A stretch of 64,000 bases of DNA from Rubrivivax sp. (GTDB lineage: Bacteria; Pseudomonadota; Gammaproteobacteria; Burkholderiales; Burkholderiaceae_C). The position numbers and the translations under genes are program-made. Positions 30,838 to 39,881 of this stretch are shown piece by piece. Position 1 is the first letter of the stretch; every line of letters starts with the position of its first letter. The DNA lies in the NCBI GenBank assembly GCA_030681795.1, contig JAUXRG010000098.1:1-64000 (forward strand). The letters run 5' to 3'. A model generated the notes under the pieces. It worked only from the letters and a program-made list of their open reading frames with translations. It searched no databases and was not told where the DNA came from.

Positions 30838-31695
30838 ATGGCAATTTCCATCAAGACCGCGGCCGAGATCGAGGGCATGCGCCAGGCCGGCCGCCTGGCC
30901 TCCGAAGTGCTGGACATGCTCGCGCCGCATATGCGCGCCGGCGTCACCACGCTGGAGATCGACCGGCTGGCGCACGAGCACATGGTGAAGGTGCAGGGCG
31001 GCGTCCCGGCCACGCTGGGCTACCAGCCGCCGGGCTACCCGGCCTACCCGGCCTCTCTGTGCTCCTCGCTCAACGACGTGGTCTGCCACGGCATCCCCGA
31101 CGCGCGGCCGCTGAAGCACGGCGACATCGTCAATATCGACGTCACCGTCATCAAGGACGGCTGGCATGGTGACAACAGCCGCATGTACCTCGTGGGCGAG
31201 GGCTCGATCGCGGCGCGGCGCCTGTGCCAGGTGACGTTCGAAGCCATGTGGAAGGGCATCACCAAGGTCAGGCCCGGCGCGCGGCTGGGCGACATCGGCC
31301 ACGCCATCCAGAGCTTTGCCGAAGGGGCGGGTTTCTCGGTGGTGCGCGAATTCTGCGGGCACGGCGTCGGCGCGCGCTTCCACGAGGAGCCCCAGGTGCT
31401 GCACTACGGCCGGCCGGGCACGCTGGAAGAACTGCTCCCGGGAATGATCTTCACCATCGAGCCGATGATCAACGCCGGCCGCCGCGAGATCAAGGAAGAC
31501 CGCCGCGGCAACCGTCCCTACGACGGCTGGACCATCGTCACGCGCGACCGCTCGCTCTCGGCGCAGTGGGAACACACCGTGCTCGTCACCGAAACCGGCT
31601 ACGAGGTGCTCACCGTGTCGGCCGGCAGCCCGCCGGCCCCGGCCTTCGCGAGCGCCGGCTACGGCCAGGCCCTGGCGCTCGCCACCACGCCCTGA
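30838..31695 (+). CDS. map: Methionine aminopeptidase type I
   Basis: A 285-aa dinuclear metallopeptidase removing the initiator Met. Metal ligands: Asp in [10 protein letters not shown] and GDNSRMY, His in [12 protein letters not shown], Glu in TIEPMI and WEHTVLV. The C-terminal 20 residues are a low-complexity extension. The gene starts 61 bp from the divergent purL and precedes glnD, the E. coli order. Confidence 0.96.
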   Translation: MAISIKTAAEIEGMRQAGRLASEVLDMLAPHMRAGVTTLEIDRLAHEHMVKVQGGVPATLGYQPPGYPAYPASLCSSLNDVVCHGIPDARPLKHGDIVNIDVTVIKDGWHGDNSRMYLVGEGSIAARRLCQVTFEAMWKGITKVRPGARLGDIGHAIQSFAEGAGFSVVREFCGHGVGARFHEEPQVLHYGRPGTLEELLPGMIFTIEPMINAGRREIKEDRRGNRPYDGWTIVTRDRSLSAQWEHTVLVTETGYEVLTVSAGSPPAPAFASAGYGQALALATTP

Positions 31696-31707
31696 GTGGT
31701 TGAGCCC

Positions 31708-34341
31708 ATGTCCGCGCTGGTCGGGGAGCCCCACCCTGCACCGGGCCAAGTGGCGGCGCTGCGCGCGCATTTCCGCGACGGCAAGGCCGCCCTGCTGGCG
31801 CACTTTCGCGACTCCCGCGCCACCGCGCCCGCCGCCTCGCAGCTGACCAAAGGGCTGAGTCGCCATGTGGACGCCATCCTCGCCGAACTCTGGGCCGGCA
31901 GCGAGATGCCCGCAGGCGCGGCACTGGTGGCGGTGGGCGGCTACGGCCGCAGCGATCTGTTCCCCTATTCGGACATCGACGTGCTGGTGCTCCTGCCCTC
32001 GGCACACGAGGGCGGCCTGGGTGTGGCGGTCGAGCGCTTCCTCGCCGCTTGCTGGGACATCGGGCTCGAGATCGCCTCTTCGGTGCGCACGGTGGCCGAT
32101 TGCCTGGCTGAATCGGCCCGCGACGTGACGGTGCAGACGGCGCTGCTGGAAGCGCGGCGCATCTGCGGCGCGCGGCGCCTGTTCACGCACTTTCGCCAGG
32201 CCCACGACGAGGCCCTGGACCCACGCGCCTTCCTGCGCGCCAAGACGCTGGAGATGCAGCAGCGCCACGTCAAGTACGAAGGCACGCCCTATGCGCTGGA
32301 GCCCAACTGCAAGGAAAGCCCCGGCGGCCTGCGCGACCTGCAGGTGCTGATCTGGGTGGCGCGCGCCGCCGGCCTGGGCCGCACCTGGGGCGAACTCGCC
32401 GCCAAGGGGCTGATCACGCCCTTCGAGGCCAGCCAGCTCGTCAAGCACGAGGGTGCGCTCAAGCTCATCCGGGCTCGGCTGCACCTGGTGGCCGCCCGCC
32501 GCGAAGACCGGCTGGTATTCGACCGGCAGACCGCCGTGGCCGAGAGCTTCGGCTACAAGACCACCCGGGACCAGCTCTGCTCCGAGGTGCTGATGCACCG
32601 CTACTACTGGGCCGCCAAGGCGGTGACGCAGCTCAACCAGATCCTGCTGCTGAATATCGAGGAGCGCATCAACGGCTCGGGCGCGGCGCCCATGCGGCCA
32701 ATCAACGAGCGCTTCTTCGACCGCGCCGGCATGCTCGAAGTGGCCCGCGACGACCTCTACCTGCACGACCCCCACGCCATCCTGGAGACCTTTCTCGTCT
32801 TCGAGCGCACGCCCGGGCTGCAGGGGCTCTCGGCGCGCACCCTGCGTGCGCTGTACAACGCGCGCGAGGTCATGGGCTCGGCCTTCCGCCGCGACCCGGC
32901 CAATCGCGCCCTGTTCATGGAGATCCTGCGCCAGCCGCAGGGCCTGACGCATGCCCTGCGGCTGATGAACCAGACCTCGGTGCTCGGACGCTACTTGTGG
33001 GTATTCCGCCGCATCGTCGGACGCATGCAGCACGACTTGTTCCATGTCTACACCGTGGACCAGCATGTCCTGATGGTGGTGCGCAACATGCGCCGCTTCT
33101 TCATCCCCGAGCACGCGCACGAGTACTCCATGTGCAGCCAGCTCGCCGCGCAATGGGACCCACCCTGGGTGCTCTACGTGGCCGCGCTGTTCCACGACAT
33201 CGCCAAGGGTCGTGGCGGCGACCACTCCGAGCTCGGTGCCCGCGAAGTGCGCCGTTTCTGCCGCGACCACGGCGTGAGCCGCGAGGACGCGCAGCTCATC
33301 GAGTTCCTCGTCAGGCACCACCTCACGATGAGCCGCATGGCGCAAAAGGAAGACCTCTCCGACACCGACGTCATCACCGCCTTCGCACGCCAGGTGGGCA
33401 CGCCGCGCACCCTGGTCGGGCTGTACCTGCTGACCGTGGCCGATATCCGCGGCACCGGCCCCAAGGTGTGGAACGCCTGGAAGGGCAAGCTGCTGGAAGA
33501 CCTGTACCGGCTGACGCTGCGTGCGCTGGGCGGCGAGCGGCCCAACCTCGCCGCCGAGATCGAAGCGCGCAAGCAGGAGGCGCTCCACAACCTGGCCCTG
33601 CACTCGGCCCTGCCGGGCACCGAGGAGCCGCTGTGGAAGACGCTGGAGGTGAGCTACTTCGCCCGCCATGAAGCCGCGGACATCGCCTGGCACGCGCGCG
33701 CGCTGTGGCGCCACCTGCAGACACCCGTGCCCATCGTGCGCGCCCGGCTGTCCTCGGTGGGCGACGGCCTGCAGGTGCTGGTCTACACGCCCGACCGGCC
33801 CGACCTCTTCGCGCGCATCTGCGGCTATTTCGACGCCGCCGGCTTCAGCATCCTGGACGCCAAGATCCACACCACGCGCACCGGCTTCGCGCTCGACACC
33901 TTCCAGGTGGCGGCTTCGCAGCTGCTGCCTGGCGGCCCGGCGGGCGAGCCGGACATGCACTACCGCGACCTGATCTCCCTGGTGGAGACGCAGGCCGCGC
34001 AGGCCCTGGCCTCCGAAGGGCCGCTGCCCGAGCCGCGCAGCGGCCGCGTCTCGCGCCGCGTGCGTTCGTTCCCGGTCACCCCGCGCGTCTCGCTGGCGCC
34101 CGACGAACGCGCCCAGCGCTGGCTGCTCGCCGTGACGGCCAGCGACCGCCCCGGCCTGCTCTACGCCGTCGCGCGCGTGCTGGCGCGCCACCACATCAAC
34201 CTGCAGCTGGCCAAGATCACGACGCTGGGCGAACGTGTCGAGGACACTTTCCTCGTCGACGGCGCGGCGCTGCAGCAACCCAAGGCGCAGCTGCGCATCG
34301 AGACCGAGTTGCTCGACGCGCTGGCCTCGCCGGCGGCCTAG
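31708..34341 (+). CDS. glnD: Bifunctional PII uridylyltransferase/uridylyl-removing enzyme
   Basis: An 877-aa nitrogen sensor that adds UMP to PII proteins when glutamine is low and removes it when high. An N-terminal nucleotidyltransferase (GGYGRSDLFPYSDIDVLVL), a central HD hydrolase (ALFHDIAKGRGGDHSE), and two C-terminal ACT domains (about 685-770 and 800-875) are all present. The ATG at 31708 lies 12 nt after map; the GTG at 31696 is an alternative. Confidence 0.96.
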   Translation: MSALVGEPHPAPGQVAALRAHFRDGKAALLAHFRDSRATAPAASQLTKGLSRHVDAILAELWAGSEMPAGAALVAVGGYGRSDLFPYSDIDVLVLLPSAHEGGLGVAVERFLAACWDIGLEIASSVRTVADCLAESARDVTVQTALLEARRICGARRLFTHFRQAHDEALDPRAFLRAKTLEMQQRHVKYEGTPYALEPNCKESPGGLRDLQVLIWVARAAGLGRTWGELAAKGLITPFEASQLVKHEGALKLIRARLHLVAARREDRLVFDRQTAVAESFGYKTTRDQLCSEVLMHRYYWAAKAVTQLNQILLLNIEERINGSGAAPMRPINERFFDRAGMLEVARDDLYLHDPHAILETFLVFERTPGLQGLSARTLRALYNAREVMGSAFRRDPANRALFMEILRQPQGLTHALRLMNQTSVLGRYLWVFRRIVGRMQHDLFHVYTVDQHVLMVVRNMRRFFIPEHAHEYSMCSQLAAQWDPPWVLYVAALFHDIAKGRGGDHSELGAREVRRFCRDHGVSREDAQLIEFLVRHHLTMSRMAQKEDLSDTDVITAFARQVGTPRTLVGLYLLTVADIRGTGPKVWNAWKGKLLEDLYRLTLRALGGERPNLAAEIEARKQEALHNLALHSALPGTEEPLWKTLEVSYFARHEAADIAWHARALWRHLQTPVPIVRARLSSVGDGLQVLVYTPDRPDLFARICGYFDAAGFSILDAKIHTTRTGFALDTFQVAASQLLPGGPAGEPDMHYRDLISLVETQAAQALASEGPLPEPRSGRVSRRVRSFPVTPRVSLAPDERAQRWLLAVTASDRPGLLYAVARVLARHHINLQLAKITTLGERVEDTFLVDGAALQQPKAQLRIETELLDALASPAA

Positions 34342-34355
34342 CGCGCGTCCAACCC

Positions 34356-35447
34356 ATGGGGCTGCGCCGCATCACCGCCACCGAGGCGCTCGCCCGGCTG
34401 GCCGAATTCGATACCGTGATCGACGTGCGCAGCGAAAGCGAGTTCGCCGAAGACCACCTGCCGGGGGCCGAGAACTGGCCTTCGTTGAACGACGAGCAAC
34501 GCCACCTCATAGGCACCGAGTACGCGCAGGTCTCGCCCTTTGCGGCGCGCAAGCATGGCGCGGTGCTGGTGGCACGCAATATCGCGCACCATGTCGAAAC
34601 CCATGTCGCTGCGCTCGAACGCGGCTGGCGGCCGCTGCTCTATTGCTGGCGGGGGGGCCAGCGTTCGGGCGCCCTGGCCAGCGTGCTCGACGCCATCGGC
34701 TTCACCGTGCACGTGCTCGACGGCGGCTACCAGGCCTTCCGCCGCGCGGTGATCGCCGAGCTCCAGACTCAACCCGCCCGGCTGGAACTGCACCCGGTCT
34801 GCGGCCGCACCGGCTCGGCCAAGAGCCGGCTGCTGCAGGCGCTGCGCGAGCAAGGCGCCCAGGTGCTCGACCTGGAAGGGCTGGCCTGCCACCGCGGCTC
34901 GGTGCTGGGCCCGCTGCCCGGGCAGCCGCAGCCTTCGCAGAAGGCCTTCGAGACCCAGCTCTGGCAGGCGCTGCGCGGCTTCGATGCGGCGCGCGCAGTA
35001 TTCGTCGAAGGCGAGAGCCGCACCATCGGCCGCCTGCGCGTGCCCGAAGCCTTGCTGGAGCGGCTGCGCGCCGCCCCCTGCGTGCGCGTGCAGATGCCGC
35101 TGGCGTCGCGCGTGGCCTTCCTGCTGCAGGACTACGCGCACTTCGTGGCCGACGTCGAGAGCTTCTGCACGCGGCTGGAGTCGCTGCGCGAGCTGCGCGG
35201 CGCGGCCGTCGTGGCGCGCTGGCAGATGGAGGCCCGCGCCGGCAGGCTCGCGCCGGTGGTGGAAGAACTGCTCACGCTGCACTACGACCCGAACTACGAG
35301 CGCTCGATGCGCAGCCATTTCGCCGATTACGAAAAGGCCCCGGTGATCGAACTGCCCGACGCGGCGCCGGCCACGCTGGCCGCCGCGGCGCGAGAACTGG
35401 CTGCACCCCTGCAAACCCCTGACCTGACGAAGGAAACCGCCCCATGA
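34356..35447 (+). CDS. mnmH: tRNA 2-selenouridine synthase
   Basis: A 363-aa enzyme (SelU/YbbB) replacing sulfur with selenium at U34 of some tRNAs, using selenophosphate. An N-terminal rhodanese domain has the catalytic Cys in YCWRGGQRSG, and a P-loop GRTGSAKS begins the C-terminal part. SelD is not in this window. Its stop overlaps the next gene by ATGA. Confidence 0.93.
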   Translation: MGLRRITATEALARLAEFDTVIDVRSESEFAEDHLPGAENWPSLNDEQRHLIGTEYAQVSPFAARKHGAVLVARNIAHHVETHVAALERGWRPLLYCWRGGQRSGALASVLDAIGFTVHVLDGGYQAFRRAVIAELQTQPARLELHPVCGRTGSAKSRLLQALREQGAQVLDLEGLACHRGSVLGPLPGQPQPSQKAFETQLWQALRGFDAARAVFVEGESRTIGRLRVPEALLERLRAAPCVRVQMPLASRVAFLLQDYAHFVADVESFCTRLESLRELRGAAVVARWQMEARAGRLAPVVEELLTLHYDPNYERSMRSHFADYEKAPVIELPDAAPATLAAAARELAAPLQTPDLTKETAP

Positions 35448-36853
35448 GTGCCGACTCCACACAAGAGTGGCTGCAGAACCATACCTTCGATGAGCTGGCC
35501 ATCGGCGACGGGGCGACCATCACGCGCGTGGTCACCGAGGCCGATATCAACAGCTTCGCCGCCGTGACCGGCAATATGAACCCGACCCACCTGGACGAGG
35601 CCTACGCCCGTTCCGAGGGTCTGCAGGGGCGCACGGTGCAGAGCATGTGGAGCGGCGCGCTGGTGTCCACGCTGCTGGGCACGGTCTTCCCCGGCCCGGG
35701 CACGGTGTACGTGGCGCAGCGCATGCGCTTCATCGAGCCGGCACACGCGGGCGATCACCTCGAGATCTCGGTGCGCATCACCGCCAAGGATCCCGGCACC
35801 TCGCAGGTCACGCTGGATTGCGTCGTGCGCCGAAAGAACGGCACCGAGCTGATGCTGGGCGAGGCGGTCGTGCAAGCCCCGCTGCGCAAGCACCGGGTGG
35901 AGCGCGCACGCGGGCTGCGCATGAGCGTGTTCGACGCCGGCGCGGGGGTGCAAAGCCTGTTGCTGCAGGCGTCGCGGCACGACCGGCTGCGCTGCGCCAT
36001 CGTCCACCCCTGCGATGCCAGCTCGCTGCGGGCCGCGCTCGACGCGGCCGAACACGGCCTGTTCACCCCGGTGATCGTGGGGCCGCGCGATCGGCTGCTG
36101 TCAGTGGCCGAGGAGGCCGGCCTGGACCTGAGCTCGGTGTACATCGAGCATGTGCGCCACAGCCACGCCGCCGCGCAGCGCGCCGCCGAGATGGCCGCGG
36201 CCGGCGAGGTGCAGGCGATGATGAAGGGCAGCCTGCACACCGACGAGCTGATCAAGGCCGTGCTCGCCCGCCCCGAGCTGCGCACCAAGCGGCGCCTGTC
36301 GCATGTCTTCCGCTTCGACGTCCCGATGTACCACAAGCCCCTGCTGGTGACCGACGCGGCGATCAACGTCAACCCCACGCTGGACGAGAAGGTCGACATC
36401 GTGCAGAACGCCATCGACCTGGCGCGCGTGCTCGGCCGCGAACGGCCCAAGGTGGCGGTGCTGGCGGCGGTGGAGAGCGTCAGCTCGAAGATGCCCTGCA
36501 CGCTGGACGCCGCCGCCCTGTGCAAGATGGCCGACCGCGGGCAGATCACCGGCGGCATCATCGACGGGCCGCTGGCCTTCGACAACGCCATCTCGGCGCA
36601 TGCCGCGGCGATCAAGGGCATCCAGTCGCCGGTGGCCGGCGACCCCGACATCCTGGTCGTGCCCGACCTCGTCTCGGGCAATATCCTGGCCAAGCAGCTG
36701 GAATACCTGGCCGGCGCCATGGGCAGCGGCGTGGTCCTGGGTGCGCGCGTGCCCATCGCACTCACCAGCCGCGCCGACGGTGCCACGTCCCGCCTGGCCT
36801 CGGCCGCGCTGGCCGTGCTGCTGGCCCACAGCTACAAGGTCAGCCCGATTTGA
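35444..36853 (+). CDS. MaoC-phosphate acetyltransferase fusion
   Basis: A 469-aa two-domain protein. Residues about 10-140 form a MaoC-like hot-dog dehydratase (FAAVTGNMNPTHLDEAYA, the hydratase motif) and about 165-465 a phosphate acyl/butyryltransferase (PTA/PTB) domain with IVGPRDRLLSV and GPLAFDNAIS. It should connect acyl-CoA and acyl phosphate pools, feeding the kinase encoded next. ATGA overlaps mnmH; its TGA overlaps the TTG of ackA. Confidence 0.92.
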   Translation: MSADSTQEWLQNHTFDELAIGDGATITRVVTEADINSFAAVTGNMNPTHLDEAYARSEGLQGRTVQSMWSGALVSTLLGTVFPGPGTVYVAQRMRFIEPAHAGDHLEISVRITAKDPGTSQVTLDCVVRRKNGTELMLGEAVVQAPLRKHRVERARGLRMSVFDAGAGVQSLLLQASRHDRLRCAIVHPCDASSLRAALDAAEHGLFTPVIVGPRDRLLSVAEEAGLDLSSVYIEHVRHSHAAAQRAAEMAAAGEVQAMMKGSLHTDELIKAVLARPELRTKRRLSHVFRFDVPMYHKPLLVTDAAINVNPTLDEKVDIVQNAIDLARVLGRERPKVAVLAAVESVSSKMPCTLDAAALCKMADRGQITGGIIDGPLAFDNAISAHAAAIKGIQSPVAGDPDILVVPDLVSGNILAKQLEYLAGAMGSGVVLGARVPIALTSRADGATSRLASAALAVLLAHSYKVSPI

Positions 36854-38088
36854 ACGCCGCGCCCCGCAGCCCGCGGCAGCAGGCCGCAAGGGAAGTACGG
36901 CCGCAGGTCGTCCTGAGCGTCAACGCCGGTTCGTCGTCGCTCAAATTCGCGGCCTACCCGGTGCAGCAAGGCCAGCTGGGGCGCGCCGGGTTGTCGGGCC
37001 AGGCCGAGGGCCTGGAGCCCGGTGGCGAGCCGGTCATCGAGATCAAGGCGCCGGGGGGCGGGAAGCGCCGCGTGGCGCTGCGGCCCCGGGCCGGCGAGTC
37101 GCCCTTCGAGGCGGCGCTGCGCGCCGTCATCGCCGCGCTGGCGTCCGAAGGCGGAGCGACCCCGCTGGCGGTGGCGCATCGCGTGGTGCACGGCGGCACC
37201 CGATTCGCCGGCCCGGTGCGGATCGACGACGAGGTGCTGGCCTTTCTCGAGAGCCTCAACGCGCTCGCGCCACTGCACCAGCCGCACAACCTGGCCGGTG
37301 TGCGCGCCTTTCTTCGCGCCAGCCCCGGCGTGCCGCAGGTGGCCTGCTTCGACACCGCCTTCCACGTCGACGCGCCCGAAGTGGAACAACGCTTCGCCCT
37401 GCCCGAAACCTACTTCCGCCAGGGTGTGAGGCGCTACGGCTTCCACGGCCTGTCGTACCAGTACGTCAGCGCCGAGCTGGCCCAGCGCAGTGAGCGTGCA
37501 CGGCACCGCCTGCTGCTCGCCCACCTGGGCAACGGCGCCAGCCTGTGCGCCGTGCACGAAGGCCGCAGCGTGGCCACCACCATGGGCTTCTCGGCGCTCG
37601 ACGGCCTGATGATGGGCACACGCTGCGGCGCCATCGACGCCGGCGTGCTGCTGCACCTGCTGCGCCAGGGCCTGGACGCCGCGGCGATCGAGGATCTGCT
37701 GTACCGGCGCTCCGGGCTGCTGGGCGTGTCGGGCCTGTCGGCCGACATGCGTTGCCTGCGTGCCAGCACCGAGCCCGGTGCGGCACGCGCCATCGCGTTG
37801 TTCACGCACCGGGTGGTCCGCGAATGCGGCGCCCTGGTGGCCTGCCTTGGCGGCGTGGATGCCATCGGCTTCACCGCGGGCATCGGCGAGCACGACGCGC
37901 AGCTGCGCGCCGACGTGTGCGTGGCGCTGGCGCATCTGGGTGTGCGCCTCGATGCTGCCGCCAACCGCGCGGCGGGCGGTGACACTATCGCCGCCCTCCA
38001 CGCCGCGGACAGTGCCGTGGAGGTGTGGGTGGTGCCCACCGACGAAGGCCTGGTGGCGGCGCGCGAAGCGCTGGCGCTGGTGGCCTGA
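36850..38088 (+). CDS. ackA: Acetate/acyl kinase
   Basis: A 412-aa kinase that converts acyl phosphate and ADP to the acid and ATP. LSVNAGSSSLKFA is the nucleotide motif, RYGFHGLSYQY and HLGNGASLCAV are family signatures. The start is unusual: TTG at 36850 overlapping the stop of the upstream gene (TTGA). No ATG or GTG gives a full-length protein. The acyl chain preferred (acetate, propionate or butyrate) is not clear. Confidence 0.92.
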   Translation: MNAAPRSPRQQAAREVRPQVVLSVNAGSSSLKFAAYPVQQGQLGRAGLSGQAEGLEPGGEPVIEIKAPGGGKRRVALRPRAGESPFEAALRAVIAALASEGGATPLAVAHRVVHGGTRFAGPVRIDDEVLAFLESLNALAPLHQPHNLAGVRAFLRASPGVPQVACFDTAFHVDAPEVEQRFALPETYFRQGVRRYGFHGLSYQYVSAELAQRSERARHRLLLAHLGNGASLCAVHEGRSVATTMGFSALDGLMMGTRCGAIDAGVLLHLLRQGLDAAAIEDLLYRRSGLLGVSGLSADMRCLRASTEPGAARAIALFTHRVVRECGALVACLGGVDAIGFTAGIGEHDAQLRADVCVALAHLGVRLDAAANRAAGGDTIAALHAADSAVEVWVVPTDEGLVAAREALALVA

Positions 38089-38124
38089 TAGATTCAGCCC
38101 CCCGCCCGCTACCCGCCCGCCCCC

Positions 38125-38916
38125 ATGCCCCACCCCACCGACCGCGAACACCCGCCGCCGATCGAAGTGCGCAGCCTGGCCCCGGCGCAACTGCTGTCGT
38201 GGCTGGCGCGCGGTTGGCACGACCTCATGCGCTGCCCGCTGCCGGGCCTGCTGCACGGCGCGGCGGCCACGGCCTTCGGCGCCGCGCTCTTCTGGCTGGC
38301 GCGCGACCGCTTCTGGCTGCTCGCCGGCGCCTTCAGCGGCTTCCTGCTGGTCGCACCCATCGTCGCCTGCGGCCTGTACGTCGTCAGCCGCGATCTGGAG
38401 CGCGGGCGCCGCTGCATCGGCGTGGCCGAGTCGCTGGCGGTCTGGCGCTCGCGCGACAAGCGGCTCGTCGCCTTCGGCCTCCTGCTGGCCCTGGCCGGCA
38501 CGGGTTGGGTGCTGACATCGGCCTCGCTCATCACCCGCTTTGCCGCGGCGCCGGTGAACGGGCCGGCCGATTTCATCCGCATCGTCATGCTCGACGAGCG
38601 CTCGTGGCTCTTCGAGGCCTGGCTGGCGCTGGGCGGCGTGCTGGCCGCGCCGGTCTTCGCCTCCAGCGTGGTGGCCTTGCCGCTCTTCGTGGACCGCGAG
38701 ATCGGCGTGCGTGCCGCCGTGCTGACGAGCTGGCGCGCCGTGCTCGCCAACCCCGTGACGATGGCCTGCTGGGCGCTGTGCATCATCGGCATCACGCTGG
38801 TCTCGATGGCCCCGTTGCTGCTGGGCCTGGTGGTGGCCGCACCCTGGCTGGCCCACGCCAGCTGGCACGCCTACCGGGACCTGGTGGACGCCAGCGGGCT
38901 GCCCCGGCGCCTCTAG
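38125..38916 (+). CDS. DUF2189-type integral membrane protein
   Basis: A 263-aa membrane protein with about six hydrophobic segments, including FGAALFWLARDRFWLLAG, LLVAPIVACGLYVVSR and PLLLGLVVAAPWLAHASW. The charged N-terminal part and the LLVAPIVACGLYVVSRDLERG segment match DUF2189. Function unknown. It follows ackA by 36 nt and overlaps nothing; the next gene starts 1 nt after its stop. Confidence 0.8.
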   Translation: MPHPTDREHPPPIEVRSLAPAQLLSWLARGWHDLMRCPLPGLLHGAAATAFGAALFWLARDRFWLLAGAFSGFLLVAPIVACGLYVVSRDLERGRRCIGVAESLAVWRSRDKRLVAFGLLLALAGTGWVLTSASLITRFAAAPVNGPADFIRIVMLDERSWLFEAWLALGGVLAAPVFASSVVALPLFVDREIGVRAAVLTSWRAVLANPVTMACWALCIIGITLVSMAPLLLGLVVAAPWLAHASWHAYRDLVDASGLPRRL

Positions 38917-38917
38917 C

Positions 38918-39133
38918 ATGTTCGGCTACAACGAAGAGCAGATTGCGCAGTTCGGGCTGAGCTTCGGCGTCGGCGCGTTCATGCTGTATATGGTGTTCAT
39001 CATCTTCCAGCTGGCGCGCGACTCCAAGGCCGGCAGATTCGGCACCTTCGTGCTCTTCCTGGCCCTGGGCTTCGGGCTGGTCGGCTTCGTCGCCAAGGGG
39101 CTGATCAAGTACTTCCTGCGCGGGATCGAGTAG
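38918..39133 (+). CDS. DUF2788 small membrane protein
   Basis: A 71-aa protein with two membrane segments (about 12-32 and 43-63) in the arrangement of DUF2788. Function unknown. It is 1 nt behind the DUF2189 gene, so the two are probably translated from one message. A foreign-looking hairpin starts 13 bp after the stop. Confidence 0.8.
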   Translation: MFGYNEEQIAQFGLSFGVGAFMLYMVFIIFQLARDSKAGRFGTFVLFLALGFGLVGFVAKGLIKYFLRGIE

Positions 39134-39313
39134 CCCGCGCAGCGCTCCCCTCGCTCAAGCGGAGCGCCAACAGCCGGCCGCGCTACAGCACTTCGTTGTT
39201 CTTGCTTTCGCGCGGCCGGCTGTTGAAGGCCGGTTAACTCATTCGTAGGCAGCACGAAAACCGCCCGCCGCCAATCGGGTTGACGCGCGGCTTTTCGGTA
39301 GCTACACTAAACC
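39134..39313. other. Intergenic cassette-like boundary left of brnT
   Basis: Holds the attC-like hairpin (39135-39240) and about 70 bp that probably contain the brnTA promoter. No coding frame was recognised. Confidence 0.5.
39135..39240 (+). repeat. attC-like hairpin shared in part with the vapBC island
   Basis: Bases 39135-39146 and 39147-39171 match 1701-1712 and 1719-1743 exactly; the 6 bp between those blocks at the first site are missing here. A 16-bp perfect inverted repeat follows (39168-39183 and 39210-39225, 26-nt loop), then GGTTAACTC. The right core does not fit GTTRRRY, so it is probably a decayed site. Confidence 0.55.
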
Positions 39314-39586
39314 GTGCGCATCGACTTCGACCCGACCAAAGACAAGATCAACCTTGTCGCCCATGGTCTGTCGTTGTCGCTCGCTCGGGAGCTCGCCTGG
39401 AACGAAGCTCTCGTATGGGTCGATGAGCGCTACGAGTACGACGAACTCCGCATGATCGGCCTGGTCCCAGAGGGCAACCGTCTGTACTACGTGGCCTTTG
39501 TTGATCGCGGCAAGACACGTCGAGTCATTAGCCTTCGCCACGCCGAACGCCGAGAGGTTAAGCATTATGTTGAAAACTGCCCCTAA
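39314..39586 (+). CDS. brnT: BrnT-family toxin
   Basis: A 90-aa RelE/YoeB-like ribonuclease toxin. FDPTKDKINLVAHGLSL at the start, IGLVPEGNRLYYVAFVDRG in the middle and RVISLRHAERREVKHYV at the end match BrnT, with Arg, Lys and His candidates for the active site. Start GTG at 39314. It is first in a two-gene operon and overlaps brnA by 20 nt. It lies in a small island between DUF2788 and phaB. Confidence 0.92.
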   Translation: MRIDFDPTKDKINLVAHGLSLSLARELAWNEALVWVDERYEYDELRMIGLVPEGNRLYYVAFVDRGKTRRVISLRHAERREVKHYVENCP

Positions 39587-39881
39587 GCGTGTGATTGCCA
39601 TGCCCACGGAGGCCGAGAACCGGAAGATTCGGCGCGCGGCAAAGGCTGATCCGGATTCATTGCCACTCACGGACGCGCAGTTGAGTGCGATGGTCCCGCT
39701 TAAGTCTGTTCGAGGTCGCCCAAAGTCAGAGAACAAGAAACTCTTGGTGTCCGTTCGCTATAGCCCGGAAGTCCTAACCTACTTCCGCGGTACCGGCGAA
39801 GGTTGGCAAGGCCGTATGGACGGTGTGCTTCAGGAGTACGTCGCAAAGCACAACTCCCGGCGCGCAAAACGTGCTGCCTAA
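39567..39881 (+). CDS. brnA: BrnA-family antitoxin
   Basis: A 104-aa antitoxin. The N-terminal part binds the toxin, and the C-terminal ribbon-helix-helix (KKLLVSVRYSPEVLTYFRGTG, GWQGRMDGVLQEYV) binds the operon promoter. The ATG at 39567 is chosen because an earlier in-frame ATG at 39498 lies deep inside brnT. The stop TAA is within GCCTAAC (39876-39882) and overlaps the phaB stop by 2 bases, 3 with the shared codons. Confidence 0.92.
   Translation: MLKTAPKRVIAMPTEAENRKIRRAAKADPDSLPLTDAQLSAMVPLKSVRGRPKSENKKLLVSVRYSPEVLTYFRGTGEGWQGRMDGVLQEYVAKHNSRRAKRAA

Noticed and set aside
30787..34278. A 1163-codon open frame antisense to glnD and map
   Set aside because: Same reason: shadow frame, no recognisable domain.
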